Positions 12,413-25,013 are shown, counted from the stretch's first letter. The stretch is DNA of 64,000 nucleotides from Naganishia liquefaciens (GCA_013423385.1 BLZA01000018.1:62001-126000); one strand, 5' to 3'. Made by a program: numbers and translations. The notes: generated by a model not told the origin, from the sequence alone.

Positions 12413-13556
12413 ATGTCGAACCGCATCGTTCCGGCAATCTACAAGCAGGTCATCGAAGACGTGATCTCGGCTGTCCGCGAAGACTTTGAGGAATACGGCG
12501 TCGACGATAACCTCGTAGGATACCTGCAGCAGCTATGGGAAGCGAGTCTCGTACAGACAAGAGTAGCCAAGTTTGTTGAGGGCGATGATGAGGAGAGTGA
12601 AGAGGAGCAGCCCCTGCGCAACGGAGCGACGTTACCACCACCACCGCAACAGCTTTTGAACATGCCAAGACCGGGAAATGTTTATACATCGGAGGATGTC
12701 AAGCCACAAATTGATGCCAACGGGAACGGAACGTACAACGGAGGACTGCGGGGTGGAGCTGATGGGAGCGTAAGGAGACTACGCGGAGGCGCAGTAAGCC
12801 TAGGATCTCTCCTTGGGAATAGCTGCGGGTTTGGCCGCTCATTCCTTTTCTAGCGCTCCGACGACGACGATGATGACGAAGACGACGAAGACGAAGACGT
12901 CAAACCGGCTCTCTCTGTCCGTCCAAACGCCCCTCGTGTCACCGCACCAGGCATGACGATTCCCGGCATGACCGGCATCGGCATACCAGGTATTGGTGGA
13001 GAAGACGACTATGCAGCCATCGCGGCGCAGTATGGGAATGAGGACGATGACGATGACGAGGATGACGATGAGCCAACGACGTCGAGACAGCCTGGGGGTA
13101 TGGTCCCTGGTGCTGTCGCATCGGGGAGTGGCGTGCAGCGGGACGCAAGCGGGAATATCATCTCGGGCGGAGCAGCTCGTTTGGTGCCGAATGAGCATGG
13201 GATCTACCCTGGCGAAGAGATTATCGATTCGGATCTGGATGATAGCGATGATGACGAGGAGGATGAAAGAGGCAATGGACAGGATGATGATGACGATGAC
13301 GAAGAGGAGGATTTGAGCCTCAACGTCATGTACTGCATCTACGACAAGGTGTGTTTCGCAGAGTAGACTTGACATCCGCTCATGTGTCGCTTTCCCAGGT
13401 ACAACGTAACAAGAACAAGTGGAAAGTGACATTCAGAGACGGCATGATTCGAGCGAATGGGAGAGAGTACCTGTTCAACAAGTGTACAGGGTAAGTTGTG
13501 CGCTCCGTTATTCGCTCGTTTACTGAAGATAGACATGCAGCGAATTCGAATGGTGA
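12413..13556 (+). CDS. TOA1: Transcription initiation factor TFIIA large subunit
   Basis: Subunit of TFIIA, which stabilises TBP on TATA DNA. Start 12413 (MSNRIVPAIYKQVIEDVI) matches the family; the ATG at 12383 adds ten unconserved residues. The N-terminal four-helix-bundle segment runs to about residue 55 (GVDDNLVGYLQQLWEASL). A long disordered linker follows with acidic runs (DDEESEEEQP, several DDDDDED blocks). The C-terminal beta-barrel half is split over the last exons: LNVMYCIYDK, then VQRNKNKWKVTFRDG, and the final EFEW. Introns at 12794-12853, about 13350-13399, and one before 13541. Stop 13554-13556. The acidic linker lies just before the conserved C-terminal domain, as in yeast Toa1. 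Confidence 0.93.
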
Positions 13557-14199
13557 ATGATTCGCTATCGAGGCTATTTTATTGTAATATCCGTACAATC
13601 CTTGACGGCTTGCGCAAATCCAACAATACGAATCATCCACGCATGACAGTTGCCGCGTTGGCTTGTACAACTCTGACAATACGAAGCATCCACGCATAAT
13701 AGTTGCCGCGCCGGCTTCATCGGCTTGTTAGGGTGAATTCGAAACAACGCGATAGGTATATCAAATTTATCATGGCTTGCTTTCTGCTTTCGCAAACCTC
13801 TTCATTCCCCAATGTTCCCGCTACAAAGAAGATTCAAAGGTGGTCATGGTTAAAAGACCTCGCGAGACCCTTCTTTCGCAACTCGAGGGCTGTCCGCATC
13901 TTAGTGGAGCTCCTGAGGTCGCGTCAGGTCAGCGAACAACATAAATGGTGACTTATGCGAGAGGCGCAACAACATAACATCTGATGGTTAAGTATCCTGG
14001 TGGCGGTCCGTATAACCGTTCACAGCGACGACGGTGTTCAGCGTTTGTTAGCTTTCTTTTCAGTCGTCGAGCCTTCAGTCGTCGCGTCGTCGCGAGCGGT
14101 GCGTCAGCGTTGATGGTCAATGTTTGACAATCCCACCGCATGACTGGGACCGAACAGGGGTTCCGTTGCAGCCAAGACCGGGACTGAGTTCGGCACGGA
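13557..14199. other. Intergenic, with a short tandem duplication
   Basis: No gene seen. Contains the two-copy repeat listed separately and otherwise unremarkable sequence with many stops. Confidence 0.4.
13623..13717. repeat. Two-copy 53 bp direct repeat
   Basis: Copies start at 13623 and 13676 (period 53). Both read acaatacgaa, then catccacgcat, then agttgccgcg, then ggctt, with a few differences. No coding role is evident. It lies just past the TOA1 3' end. Confidence 0.7.
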
Positions 14200-14213
14200 G
14201 GTCTTCGCCGGTT

Positions 14214-14720
14214 ACTTAGATAAAGCTGCTGCCATCGTTGTGGACGACTGTCTGGGCCTGTAAGCCATCGTACGTCCATTGGATGAAGGGGTGTGCCCGA
14301 TCAACCCAGAACGCCAATGAGTAGAAATGATGAGTCTTCCAATGTCTCTCACGCCCATATGCGATCCAACCGTCACCTTGCCAGTGACGGGTCGGGCAAA
14401 GCTAATGAAAGGATGAGTCCCATCACAAGATAGGGCGTGCGCCACCGTTGTCCCCGGCGATGGGGGAGGCGCCAACGAGTGACAGCGGACCTATGCAGAG
14501 GCGATGCAGAAGAAGTTAGCCGTTAGCATAGTGCACGACGCTGAGAATACGTCTTTTACGGTAGAAGCCCTTCCGGCTGGGTTGTATGATGGCACCAGGC
14601 GATAATCGATTAATGATGGTTTGGAAGGTGCTCTCAGAAAGACATAGTCCTCGGTCGCAACGGTTTCCGCTGACATAATAGTCGAACGCACATCACTCAC
14701 GGTCTAAACCTCGGGAAGGC
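14214..14720 (-). pseudogene. Decayed gene with repeated propeller-like motifs
   Basis: Not recognised with certainty. On the minus strand one frame, ending at a TAA at 14214-14216, reads HWQGDGWIAYGRERHWKT, then HHFYSLAFWVDRAHPFIQW and TYDGLQAQTVVHNDGSSFI. About 130 nt upstream a second, weaker copy of the same pattern appears but is split over two frames (RWRTPYL in one, CDGTHPFISF in the other). A further ORF starts at 14700 (MSDVRSTIMSAETVATED). The W-T-(H/P)...(D/G)-(A/T)-HPFI spacing of about 43 residues suggests repeated blades, as in fungal beta-propeller lectins. Frame breaks between copies suggest decay, although unrecognised introns could explain some of them. Confidence 0.35.
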
Positions 14721-15815
14721 GAGACTGTCTTGCAATAAAAAAACGTCCTTTACTTTGTACGCCCACGCACTCGCCCTTCGAATGTTGCCCTTGGCTTGTT
14801 ATCAACATTTCTTTGACGATCTGGATGGCCAAGATGATGAGATGAAGGCAAAGACAAACTTCTCGCAACCCTTGCAGCAGAATCCGTCGGATTTTGCCAT
14901 ATGACTAATTTGGAACCGGAAACCGCCCGCAATCAACCTCGTGCATGACTGCCTTGATACCTGATACCAATATAGTATAACCGATTGAGCAATGCAACCC
15001 GCAGTTGCTCCGCGGCCGATCCTTGGCATCGCACGATTCGGAGCAGCATGGAGGTCTCAGCAGGGCACCCTTGGTGATCATGACGACGAGCTGGATTTTG
15101 CACGATATAACAGCTAGCTCATCATACTATCGACAACACACAAATGACGAGGCTAACGGCATGATTCATGCTCACCATGTTCGAATGCGTCAGGCGCGAG
15201 GTTCGCTGAAAATCCGCCATTTCACGTGAGGGATCGTCACCCCAGATCGCGTTGCCCCTATGCAACCGAGCTGATCCATTGAAAGATTCGCTGCGGGGAC
15301 AGCTGCGGGGGTCAAAGTTTTCTTGGACGGGCTGAAGCTTTACGAATGTGGCCTCGATGGATCTTTGAGATGCAACCTCCAAGTCACAGAAGAGACTGCA
15401 TATTGTGAAACGACTGTAATCTATACACAAAACAGAGATCAGCGCAAACCCTGGTAGTCTCCATCCCGAGATAAAGAATAGCACTCAGGGGAGAACAATA
15501 AAAAAAAGCACCGCTGTTTCGGCTGAATTGGGGTGCACACGCGTAGGCTGTGCTTTGGACGCGTCAAGCTGAGACAGAACAATGCAGGAAGAACAGAACG
15601 GAGCTCTTCGTCGCTCCACTCAGTGCTTCTTTTTCGAGCAACGCATTGGTTGGACGTTGGTGAAGGGAGGTCTTGATCCATCTCGCAACGCACTTCAGGG
15701 CATACAGATCCCTGCTTTACACTCTTTCAGACCATCTCTCTTTCCTTCGATAGAAGAGTAAGTCACAACGAGTGCATCGTCGATCGCCCTCTCACATTCC
15801 TTAGAAACCCACAAA
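14721..15815. other. Intergenic, upstream of CSC1
   Basis: No supported gene. A 120-codon minus ORF (15122-15484) has no recognisable domain. The final 200 bp are pyrimidine-rich, as expected for a fungal promoter and 5' UTR. Confidence 0.35.
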
Positions 15816-18800
15816 ATGTCGGCCACGGTAGATGCAGGAGACGCCGTCCAGTCCCTGGTGTCGGGATACGAGTCGACGCTGAGCTCTGTCTCGATCAAGG
15901 CCGTGGGCTCGCAATTAGTCCTGATGAGCGTACTCTCAGTGAGTCGTTGGCATCTTCAACATTGTCTCTATCAAAACTAATGCCCTCGAAGCTCGGGACA
16001 TTGATGGCATTCTCTGTGCTGAGACCACGCGATAAACGTGTCTATGCTCCCAAGGTCAGTCGCCTTCCAGCATCGTGACCGGTGGAGCTCATCTGCTTCC
16101 AGGTGAAATACGTTCAAGCGGCGGAAGAACAAGATCCAACCTTGCACCTTCAACCTCCACCGGAAATCTCGAACGGTATATTCAGTTGGTTTAGTCCGGT
16201 CTTGCATGTGGCGGAAAAGGACATGCTGCAGCAGATCGGTACGTCACGCTGGCTTCTTCCGGATGATGTCTCATTTTTGCCTTAGGTTTGGACGGCGTTA
16301 CATTTCTGAGGTGTTTGCGGCTTCTGAGAGTGCTGTTCCTGGCCGTCTCTATTCTCGTCGGTGGCATCCTTCTGTAAGTCCAACTCAGTATCATTGACCT
16401 GTGCTTACCTCTCGTAGCCCGATCAATGTCGTATACAACCTGAAGAAGGTCTCTGCCAATTCCCGAAACTACCTCAGTCTGCTCACGATTCAGAATCTCG
16501 ACGGCAACATTCTCTGGGCACATGTGGCGGTGGTCTACGTAATCACCCTCTTGGTCTGCTACTCGGTCTGGTATCACTGGAAGAAGATGATTCTGCTGCG
16601 ACAAGCTTGGTTCCGGAGCGACGAGTATCAACAGCGAATTTACAGCCGCACATTAATGGTCACCCAAGTCCCCAAAGAATTCAGAACCGACGAAGGTTTG
16701 GTACACCTCATGGGGAAACTGAAGGTGGATGGCATCAAAATTGGTCAACAGATCGACTGTACTAGTATTGGACGCCGACTTGACGACTTTCCCGAACTGA
16801 TCGAAGAGCACAACGAGGCCGTGCGCAATCTTGAAGAAACGCTCGTAAAATACCTCAAGGGCAACCAGATCGGTACCAAGCGGCCGCAAATCACCAAAGG
16901 TGGTTTCCTCGGTTGCGGCGGTGAAACCAAGGTACGCAGCTCTTGCTCCGCTTATGCGCAACGACTAACGCCCATGACAGGACGCCATCAAATACTACAG
17001 CCAACAAGTGAAGTTTCTGCGCGATAGGATCGACCAGAAGCGCGCCGACATCGACGCCCTGATTCGAAAAGACCGCCAGGCGCGAAAGCAGAAGAAGCAA
17101 TCCAAGCCTCATGGCGAAAACTATGGATTTGTCACCCTCAAGACGATCTCCGAGGCGCATCGTATCGCTAGAGCGCACCGAGGCAGTCTCAAAGAGCTGG
17201 GCGGTGCCACGATTCAGCTCGCGCCCTCGCCGCACGACTTGATCTGGAAGAATGTCCCTCTTGAGCCAAATGTCATTGCCGGACGAAAGCTTTGGGGCTT
17301 CTTGGTTCTCGGTGTGGTCTGCTTTCTACATACTCTGCCTCTGCTGTTTGTCTCCCTGTTGGCAAATCTGTCGTCGGTAAGTACTCAGATGCAGGGAGAA
17401 GACAAGTCCTAACATTTTGTAGTTGACGGTCTACGTTGCGTTTCTGCGCCAATGGAAAGAGTCTGGCCAATTCGGCAATTGGTAGGTGCTCATCCTACTC
17501 GGGAGACCCATCCTAATGCTCTTACAGGACTTTCTCTGTCGTGTCCGGTGTCTTGCCCTCGGTCATTCAGGCAATCTTTGGATTCTTCCTACCGATCCTC
17601 ATGAGGCGATTGTCCAAGTACCAAGGAGCCCTTACGCGTTCCCGGCTTAATCGAGCGGTCATTGCGCGGTATTTTGCGTTTATGATCATCAGCAACTTGA
17701 TCATCTTCTCCTTGCTGGGAGTGGTTTACAGTAGGTCTTCTTATAGAGGTAAAGTCAATGCTCTCGCTAATATGTCTGCAGATGCCGTCGCTCAAGTCAT
17801 CACGCAGATTGGCGAGCACAAGTCAGCGTCGGAAATCTTCGATTATTTGGGTAGTACGTAGTTTCTTGTCTGCGTAGGTCGATCCTTGCCTAACCCGCCT
17901 CCAGATATTCCTGACAGTACGCAGAGCCTTGCCGACGAAGTTCAACACTAATTCTTTCACAGATATCCAAGGGACTTATGTCCAGCAATCCACCTATTGG
18001 TTGACCGTGTTCCCGCTCCGAGGCTTCCTTGTCATCTTTGAGATCGTGCAATTGATCAAGCTGTTACTGCTCTCCGTGCAGCGATTGTGAGGCTGTGAAG
18101 ATTGACCGAGTCAATGTTCTAACCACTTTGCAGGCTCTTTGCCAAGACTCCGCGAGATATCAAGGAGTACACCAAGGTAGGTCCGCAAATTATACTCGCT
18201 TTCAGATTCTGACACGCTCTCAGCCACCGTTCTTCGAATATGCCATCGTCATCACCAACATGCTATTCTTGGCTGCTATCGGGTTGGTTGTAAGTCCCTT
18301 CGGAACCCGATACGAGGCGCGCTGACATGTGTGCAGTATGCACCCCTCGCTCCGCTGGTTTGCATCGGTGTCACTCTGGTCTTCTGGGTGTCGTCCGCCA
18401 TCTACAAGTATCAACTTCTCTACGTCTATGTTTCTCGGGCGGAATCCGGCGGAAGGCTGTTCAATGTGTTTATCAATCGGCTCATCGCATGCGCCATCTT
18501 TATGCAACTGCTGATGCTTCTCAGTAAGTTGTTCCGTCATACAAGGTGGGCTGATGCTGATCTTGATTAGCCATCGGACTGAATCGAAGGCGATATACCG
18601 ACGTCATCGCCACTGTTCCCTCCATCCTGATCCTTTTGGCATTCAAAATCTTTATGGCGCGTCCCCTCGAGAAGCAATTCACCTTTTATGAGCCGACTGC
18701 TCAGGAAGCCGAGGAAGAATTTCAGCGGTCTCTGTCCGAGAAGAGGATCAATCACCACGAACTGGAGAAGAGGTTCCTGCACCCCGCTCTCCAGAGCAAC

Positions 18801-19557
18801 ATGCTCTTTGCCGTGAGTGCCGTGTGTTCGCAGAGACTCATAGCTGACATCCTTGTAGGTTATGGTACATAAATCGCAAGAAGCACTGGCGCGAGAGGTT
18901 CTCTCTGAATACCCATGGTTCAACAAGAGCAGACACAACCCTGACGCCATCGACATCAAGGCTGTCAAACCTGTAAGTATATCAGCAGCGTGGTGTGAAC
19001 CCGGCTGACCCTCAAATTAGGAAAACTTGGATTTCAACCCGGCCAAGGACGACTTGCGAAACGAAGCTACCTGGGAGACGCAATCCATCGCCTCTACCCA
19101 AATGCTCGACGGCAAATCCGAATTCGGTTCCATGCGCAATTCGCCGGATATCAATGCGTACCTTGAGCGAGGCACCATGTCCCGTCAGAACTCCCAATCG
19201 GCATTTGGTGATGTTCCGCTTGAATCTTCAGACAATCTTTTGCAAAGAGAATATGAAGCGTACGTCATGGACGAGCGACCTCAGCGCCAGCCTAGCGTGG
19301 CTAGATACAATCAGCGAGCCGTCGGCGACGACCATATCGCCGTTGCACCCCTCCTCCAACGTCAGGAGTCCAACTGGTCCAACAAGCAATCCCACTATGA
19401 TACTCAATCGGCATACGAGCAAACACCCTTTGACGCGCCATATCCGCCGACGAGCTTTAACTTCCACCCGAATGGCTATGCTCCTCCTGCGATGTCGAGG
19501 ACGGGCAGTCAGAGCTCGGTAGATAGCCGAGATGGCCGAACGCACGGGCTGCGTTAG
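15816..19557 (+). CDS. CSC1: CSC1/OSCA-type calcium-permeable stress-gated cation channel
   Basis: Plasma-membrane mechanosensitive/osmosensitive cation channel of the TMEM63/OSCA family. Start 15816 (MSATVDAGDAVQSLVSG). N-terminal RSN1_TM helices come first (SQLVLMSVLS; LLRVLFLAVSILVGGILLPI; HVAVVYVITLLVCYSVWY). The cytosolic PHM7_cyt domain has RIYSRTLMVTQVPKEFRTDE and ENYGFVTLKTISEAHRIARA. The C-terminal 7TM block includes LWGFLVLGVVCFLHTLPLL, GVLPSVIQAIFGFFLPILM, WLTVFPLRGFLVIFEIVQL, PPFFEYAIVITNMLFLAAIG and YAPLAPLVCIGVTLVFWV. A cytosolic tail of about 250 residues is Ser/Gln-rich and unconserved (RQNSQSAFGDVPLES). About 15 introns, all with GT donors where checked. Stop 19555-19557. Domain order and helix pattern are complete. 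Confidence 0.92.
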
Positions 19558-20078
19558 TCAACTTTCCCAGCGCCTGTTTTGGTCGTTATATAATACATGG
19601 ACATTATGATTCGTCGATCCGCGAGAGACTAGGCGACGAGGATGGCTCTAATCGTCAGGATGGCGCGATGAACAGATATTCAAATGTGACCCCTTCCGTC
19701 TTCCGCTCGGCCTTACTCGAGTTGTTTGGCAAGACAGTCGGGGATATGAATCAGAGTACGTGCGCAGCTACTTGCACAGGCCATTCCAACGAGATGATCA
19801 GGGTGTAGATTGTCGATTACTCGTTATGGAGTATCACTTGTACTGGCACGTCAATCCGCGTTGTATCGTCTATACAGATATATAGCGCGCCGCGTAACTG
19901 CCTCGTATAGCATCCGCAAATGACAGTCACATGGAGGCAGCGGCAAGTAACATGACGTACGCCTTGTCCATGCATCGCTTGGCGATCGGGCTCATCCATG
20001 TTGTCTCTTCGACGCTCCTTTGATTTCGTACCGTCTCATCCCGCTTCCATCGCAGACACCTCGCACAGCACCGCAAGG
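19558..20078. other. Intergenic between CSC1 and the FAD protein gene
   Basis: About 520 bp. Holds the CSC1 3' UTR and the next promoter. No ORF of interest. Confidence 0.4.
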
Positions 20079-22418
20079 ATGAGAATCGCCATTGTCGGAT
20101 CAGGCGTCGCCGGCCTCGCCGCAACATGGGTACGCCTGTGGTCATTCCCGCGCAGAAACGAGGGTCTCATCTTTACCCCCGACAGGCGCTCAATGAGCAT
20201 TCTGATCATCTAGTCAACTTGTACGAGTCGGCAGACTATGTTGGCGGACATGCGCATACGGTAGAATTCAAACGTAGGTCTGGCGAGGCTCGGTACATTG
20301 GTGCGTTGCTGATGGAACGGACAGGTGACGGAAAGGAACCGTGTGATGTCGATTCGTATGTACCCGTCAGCTATCCATGTCGCTCAACTGATCCCTTCTA
20401 TAGAGGCTTTGTTCGTCTCCCACATCACCAACTGTCCTTCCCACTAAATATCCCTTCAGATCGTCTTCAATCCGCCCACCTACCCCAACTTTCTCGCATT
20501 CCTCAAGCACAAGGGCATCGCATATCTCCCCACAACCATGACCTTTTCCGTCACGCGCGACCTTGGAGACTTTGAGTGGGCCGGCGAGGGACTATTCGGT
20601 GTGTTTTGTCAGGCGAGAAACTTGTGCGTACCCCACGAGGAGAACCAGTATCAAAGGCTAAAGAGGGCGGTCGGCGCGTTCAGGTTCAATCCCCGGATGT
20701 ACAGGATGCTGCTCGATGTTTTCCGGTTCAACTTGTTCGGATTAGATCTCGTTACCGAGTCTCGGCCGCAGCGAAAGAAAGATGCTGCAGGAGGACCCAC
20801 GAGCGGCAAGACGGGACAGTCGGCGGGGATGGACGTCGATGAGGTTGATGAGCGGGAGATCAGTATTGGAGAATACCTCGAGAGGGAAGGTTATGGGGAA
20901 GGCTTCAAAGAAGACTACCTGCTGGTAAGCCTTTGCTCCATTCACGCGCGATGAATGCTTATTGTTTACAGCCAATGACTGCTGCAATGTACGCCATCGA
21001 CGCATTCGTGGGAATAGAAAAACTAACACATTCCCGAACAAGCTGGTCTACCCCCGCTGATAAATGCGCGCTTGATTTCCCGGCACGCACGCTGGTTCGA
21101 TTCTTCCACAATCATCACCTCATGCAGGTCGAAGGTCGTCCCAAGTGGCTTACCATCAAAGGTGGCTCGTGCGTTGATCCCTCTGGTCTTTCCGTTCCCA
21201 CCCAAGCTGATCCCTCTATAGAAAACACTACGTCAATTCCATCGTCGAAAAATTGCCGGCGGAAAACTTGCACTTGAACACCAAGATTGTCGGGATCACG
21301 CCGCACACCGAGGGTGTCACGTTGACTGAACACAACGGCACGCGGCACGAATACGACTATGTTATCCTTGCGTGAGTCTGACGGCGTGGGTCGCTCGATC
21401 TTTCTTGCTCAAAGCCGGTTGCAGCACGCACTCGGATACTGCGCTCGAAATGTTGAGAAACGGAGGCGGGGCATCTGCCGAGGAAGAAGATATCTTGGGC
21501 AAGTTTGAGTGGAACAAGAATGAGGCAGTCGTGCATTGGGATGAAAAAGTGAGCATCTCTTGACGTTGATCGGGACTCGCGCTGATTCCCATTGCAGCTC
21601 ATGCCAATCAGGAAAAAGGCATGGTCTGGTAGGTAAAGTGACGGAATCCACGACCGCCAGCTGACCTCGATGATAGCGTGGAACGTGCTCACGTCCTCCG
21701 AGAAATCGAGCGGCGCGCCGAGCACGGCGGCATCCGACGTCAATACTGTTTCTCTGTAAGATCCGTCGGTCTCCTTTCCCCGGTGCTGAACGCTCACGAT
21801 CTCACCAGAACATACAACATGAACTCGCTTCAGAGCTTGTCCGAGGAACGACACGGCCCGGTACTCGTCACCTTGAACCCGCCGTTTGCGGTCGATAAAG
21901 CCAAGGAAGTCGGGCGATACCAGTACGAGCATCCGATCTACAGCGCCGCCGTACGTCCCCCTTCTCTAAATCTCCCGTTCGTGGCCGCTCACCCTTTCGA
22001 CTGATAACCTGTGACCCCTTCTCAGAGCGTCAAAGCCCAGTCGCGTCTTGCCGAGATCCAAAATAAACGAAGGGTCACGTTTGCCGGCGCGTGGACGCAC
22101 TATGGCTTCCACGAGGACGGCTTCACCTCGGGCTTGCGCGTCGCTGTTGAGCAATTTCACGCTACGCCCCCCTTCCCGATCCGTCCGGCCTCGAGGGATA
22201 TTCACAGAGAGCCTGTCGCGAGGGCCATTGTTCTGCTGGTGGAACGCGCGAGGTCGTGGATCGAGAAGAGTCGGGCGTGGGCCGCGGTGGTGGGGATGGT
22301 GGTGGTGTTTTGGATGGCGCTCGAGCGGGTCGCGCGAGGTGCCGGGATGGAGGAGTTGGCGCGCGAGGTCAAGGCTGTGAGGGGATTTTGGCAAGACGGT
22401 GCGAAGAAGGATCAATAG
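20079..22418 (+). CDS. FAD/NAD(P)-binding amine-oxidase-like protein with C-terminal hydrophobic segment
   Basis: Flavoprotein of the amine oxidase/phytoene desaturase superfamily, close to the group sometimes annotated as predicted NAD/FAD-binding protein (COG2907). Start 20079 ([17 protein letters not shown]), with the Rossmann GxGxxG at residues 7-12. After the first intron the second dinucleotide-binding block follows ([17 protein letters not shown]). Later exons include [74 protein letters not shown] and the terminal FAD-contact block [20 protein letters not shown] linker of about 100 residues carries low-complexity [12 protein letters not shown]. Near the end, [17 protein letters not shown] looks like a membrane anchor. 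Stop 22416-22418. Substrate unknown. Bacterial homologues often sit beside DUF1365 and cyclopropane-fatty-acid synthase genes; neither is nearby. Confidence 0.82.
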
Positions 22419-22854
22419 AGGGGATAGATGGGTCTGTAGATGCATGGTGTACGGGGGCGATGATGTGCGGCGGCGTGTATGTAGGAAGGGATAGGGGGGC
22501 GCGAATATAGGGGTTGCCGGGGTTCTTTGGTGCGCCCGGCGTCTGTCACGCCGGGGACGCGTCCGAGGCTTGAATTGTTTATCAATTATTACGGCTCATC
22601 GGAAGCAACCCCGGTGCAAGGAGCACTTTGTTGAATTCAACCAGCAGGCGCGTCGCTCGAAACAAGCACGTCGGCCACTCCATCTCGTCTCGGCCGCATC
22701 TGTCCACACCCACACGCCTCGCACCCGTCTCCTCTCCGCCATCACCCCTTCCCCAAGATCGATGGACACCGCCCCGCAGCTTTGGTCATAGAGCTCTCCC
22801 CCCTCCTCCAGTGTGTCCACGCGTCTGACACTGCATTCCCACCTCACGTCATCC
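22419..22854. other. Intergenic, promoter of the Cys-motif protein gene
   Basis: 436 bp. C-rich, without a convincing ORF. An in-frame ATG at 22813 could extend the next gene by 14 codons. Confidence 0.35.
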
Positions 22855-24861
22855 ATGTCACTGCCACACACGCCCATCACCCGTACGCCGTGGCATGACC
22901 ATCAACTTTCACAACCCGCTCCGTCGCCGGCGTCGCACGAACCTCGCATAGCGTACGGTCTCGCTGGCATGCCACCGGATTTCCCCCTGCCGCAACCGCC
23001 GACCGGACCGACATCGCTCGCGAGCCCGTTTCATCCGGGAACGACGTTTCGGTCATCGCGCGTGAGAAAGAATAAAGAGGGAGATAGGTTTCACGATGTG
23101 AGGCAGTTGTTTGCGAGGCGGGAACTTGAGCGGCAGAATACCGTGGCGGCGCACGGCCGGAAGCGGTGTTTTTGTGAAAACGAGTTGGAGGACGAGGAGG
23201 ATATTTATTGTAGTTCTGGTACGTTTTTTCTGGGTCGTGAGTGAATTGTCGCAAGGCTGACCTGTATGGGGGGGCGATATCTCACAGCATGCGCACGAAT
23301 GGACGCCATGTCATCACTCTGCTTTGCCGAAACCCGACCTCTCCATACTGCGGAATCCTCCATTTCCTCGCTGTCGTCCGTCAGCACCTCCTTGACGAGC
23401 AGTACGACACCCCGACCGATATCGGATGCGCAGCAGATCCCGCTCAGTCCGAGTCAAGCATCGCACTACCGTCGGATCACGTCGGATCTCGTCAAGAGGC
23501 GTGCAGCGAACGGGAGGACCGGCACGGCGTCATCGAGAAGACGACCACGGGATCCCACAGCGCAAGCATCGATTAGCAGTATCGCGTCGACGTCAATTCA
23601 TCGTGTGCCGTCGCTCGTCGGGGGAGATCCCATGGTGACGTCGTCGTCGTCGGCGACGAGCACGACGCATTCACGTACGGCGTCCGACGAGTCTGGGCGG
23701 TCGAGTTTACGGTGGCCGAGCGTGTCTGATCGGGGGATCGTGTTGGCCGAGGTGGGTCAGGCCGGGTTGGGCAACGTCAAGGAGGAAAAGGAGGATGACG
23801 TGGAGCGACTGGCCGATGCTGAAGAAGAGGAGGATCAGGAGAATGTCGGTTTCGTTCCCATCAATCCGCGCGATTCGACCGCGTTCCGACCGCGACGCGG
23901 ATCACTTTCGTTTGCGACGCTCAATCGTGCCTTGTCACATCCGGAAACGGCGTTCGGGATGGGCAAAGACATGCAGGACGTGCTGGATGAGATTATCATG
24001 ATGGAACAAGGGTTCGATATCCAGACCAGTGAATCGGAACACGATGATGACGTGGCGGCACGGTCGAGGCCCGTCACACCGCCGGTAAGAGGATCCATGG
24101 GCCTGCCGCCGGCACCGAGACGTTCGGCGCATTACCTTGACGATCCGGGACACGCGGCATCAATGGGCCCCTTGCGGACCTCGCGACATCTTCCCACCCG
24201 GTCCGAACCGTCATTCGAGACGTACGTGCCCCCGGCGCACATCATGTCGCAACTCCCCTCGGCATTTGAAGACGCCGAAGACGACCTAACGACGGCGATT
24301 CAGCCGGATGGCCCACCTCTTGTCGAGGGCAGACGATCGTTTACCCGTCGTTCCCGAAGCGAGATCCGACGCTCGTTGAGTTTTGTCCCGCCAACGGGAT
24401 ACCGCGCGTCCCTCCTCGCGAGCCTACAAGATCCCGCCCCGCGTGCAAGTGTGCATCCGTATCGCCGGCCTGCCGTGACGACGACGATGACGGTCGATGA
24501 TTCCGTGACGAGGTTTCAGTTTCCCAAGATGCCGCCGCCGCTACAGACGGGGTCGGTCATACGTACGACGATTGCCGAGTCGCAGGAGATGGAGGTCGTG
24601 GTATCGCCGCCGCCGCCGCCGCCGCCGCCGCCGACAACAGACGGCGCGTTGTCAAACGACTATACCGCCGGGGCACTCGCTCCGGCATTGTTCCCGGCTT
24701 CACCGGCGGAAGCCGATTCCGTTGACCCGGAAACGGCAGTGCCGACATCGGGTTTGCGGTTGGGTGTGCTACTGGGCAGTGGTGTTGATGAAGACGAGGA
24801 CGCGTGGTTCCGCTCGCGCCGGGCGGGAGAGGAAGGCGCGATGGATGTGGAGACGCCCTGA
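22855..24861 (+). CDS. Large disordered protein with a five-cysteine motif
   Basis: No named family recognised. Start at 22855 (MSLPHTPITRTPWHDHQ). One intron, about 23221-23279, joins YCSS to ACARMDAMSSLCF, so exon 1 (to about residue 122) and the long exon 2 together give about 650 aa. The cysteines read C-x-C-x13-C-x3-C-x10-C across the splice (RCFCENE...YCSSACARMDAMSSLC), a spacing that could bind zinc. The rest is Ser/Pro/Arg-rich and acidic with no predicted fold. It carries stretches such as KEEKEDDVERLADAEEEED and a run of nine Pro near residue 575 coded by a CCG repeat (24608-24634). Stop 24859-24861. Conservation of the Cys block in other basidiomycetes is my recollection only. Confidence 0.65.
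24608..24634. repeat. (CCG)9 microsatellite, coding
   Basis: Trinucleotide run coding polyproline within the disordered Cys-motif protein. Confidence 0.8.
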
Positions 24862-25013
24862 TGAGAATTTGTAGGGCTTGAGGGTGGCGCCGAAGGCGAG
24901 GGCGCAGTGGACAATTCGCATGGGGACTCGGTTTTATTCTTGACGAATGGATGACAATGTTGTAATTATTCCTAAACAAAGCATGTGATCGTGTCATAGA
25001 GGCAGCTGTGCAT

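Noticed and set aside
15122-15484. Minus ORF of 120 codons upstream of CSC1
   Set aside because: No domain, biased composition and no splice-linked partner; treated as chance.
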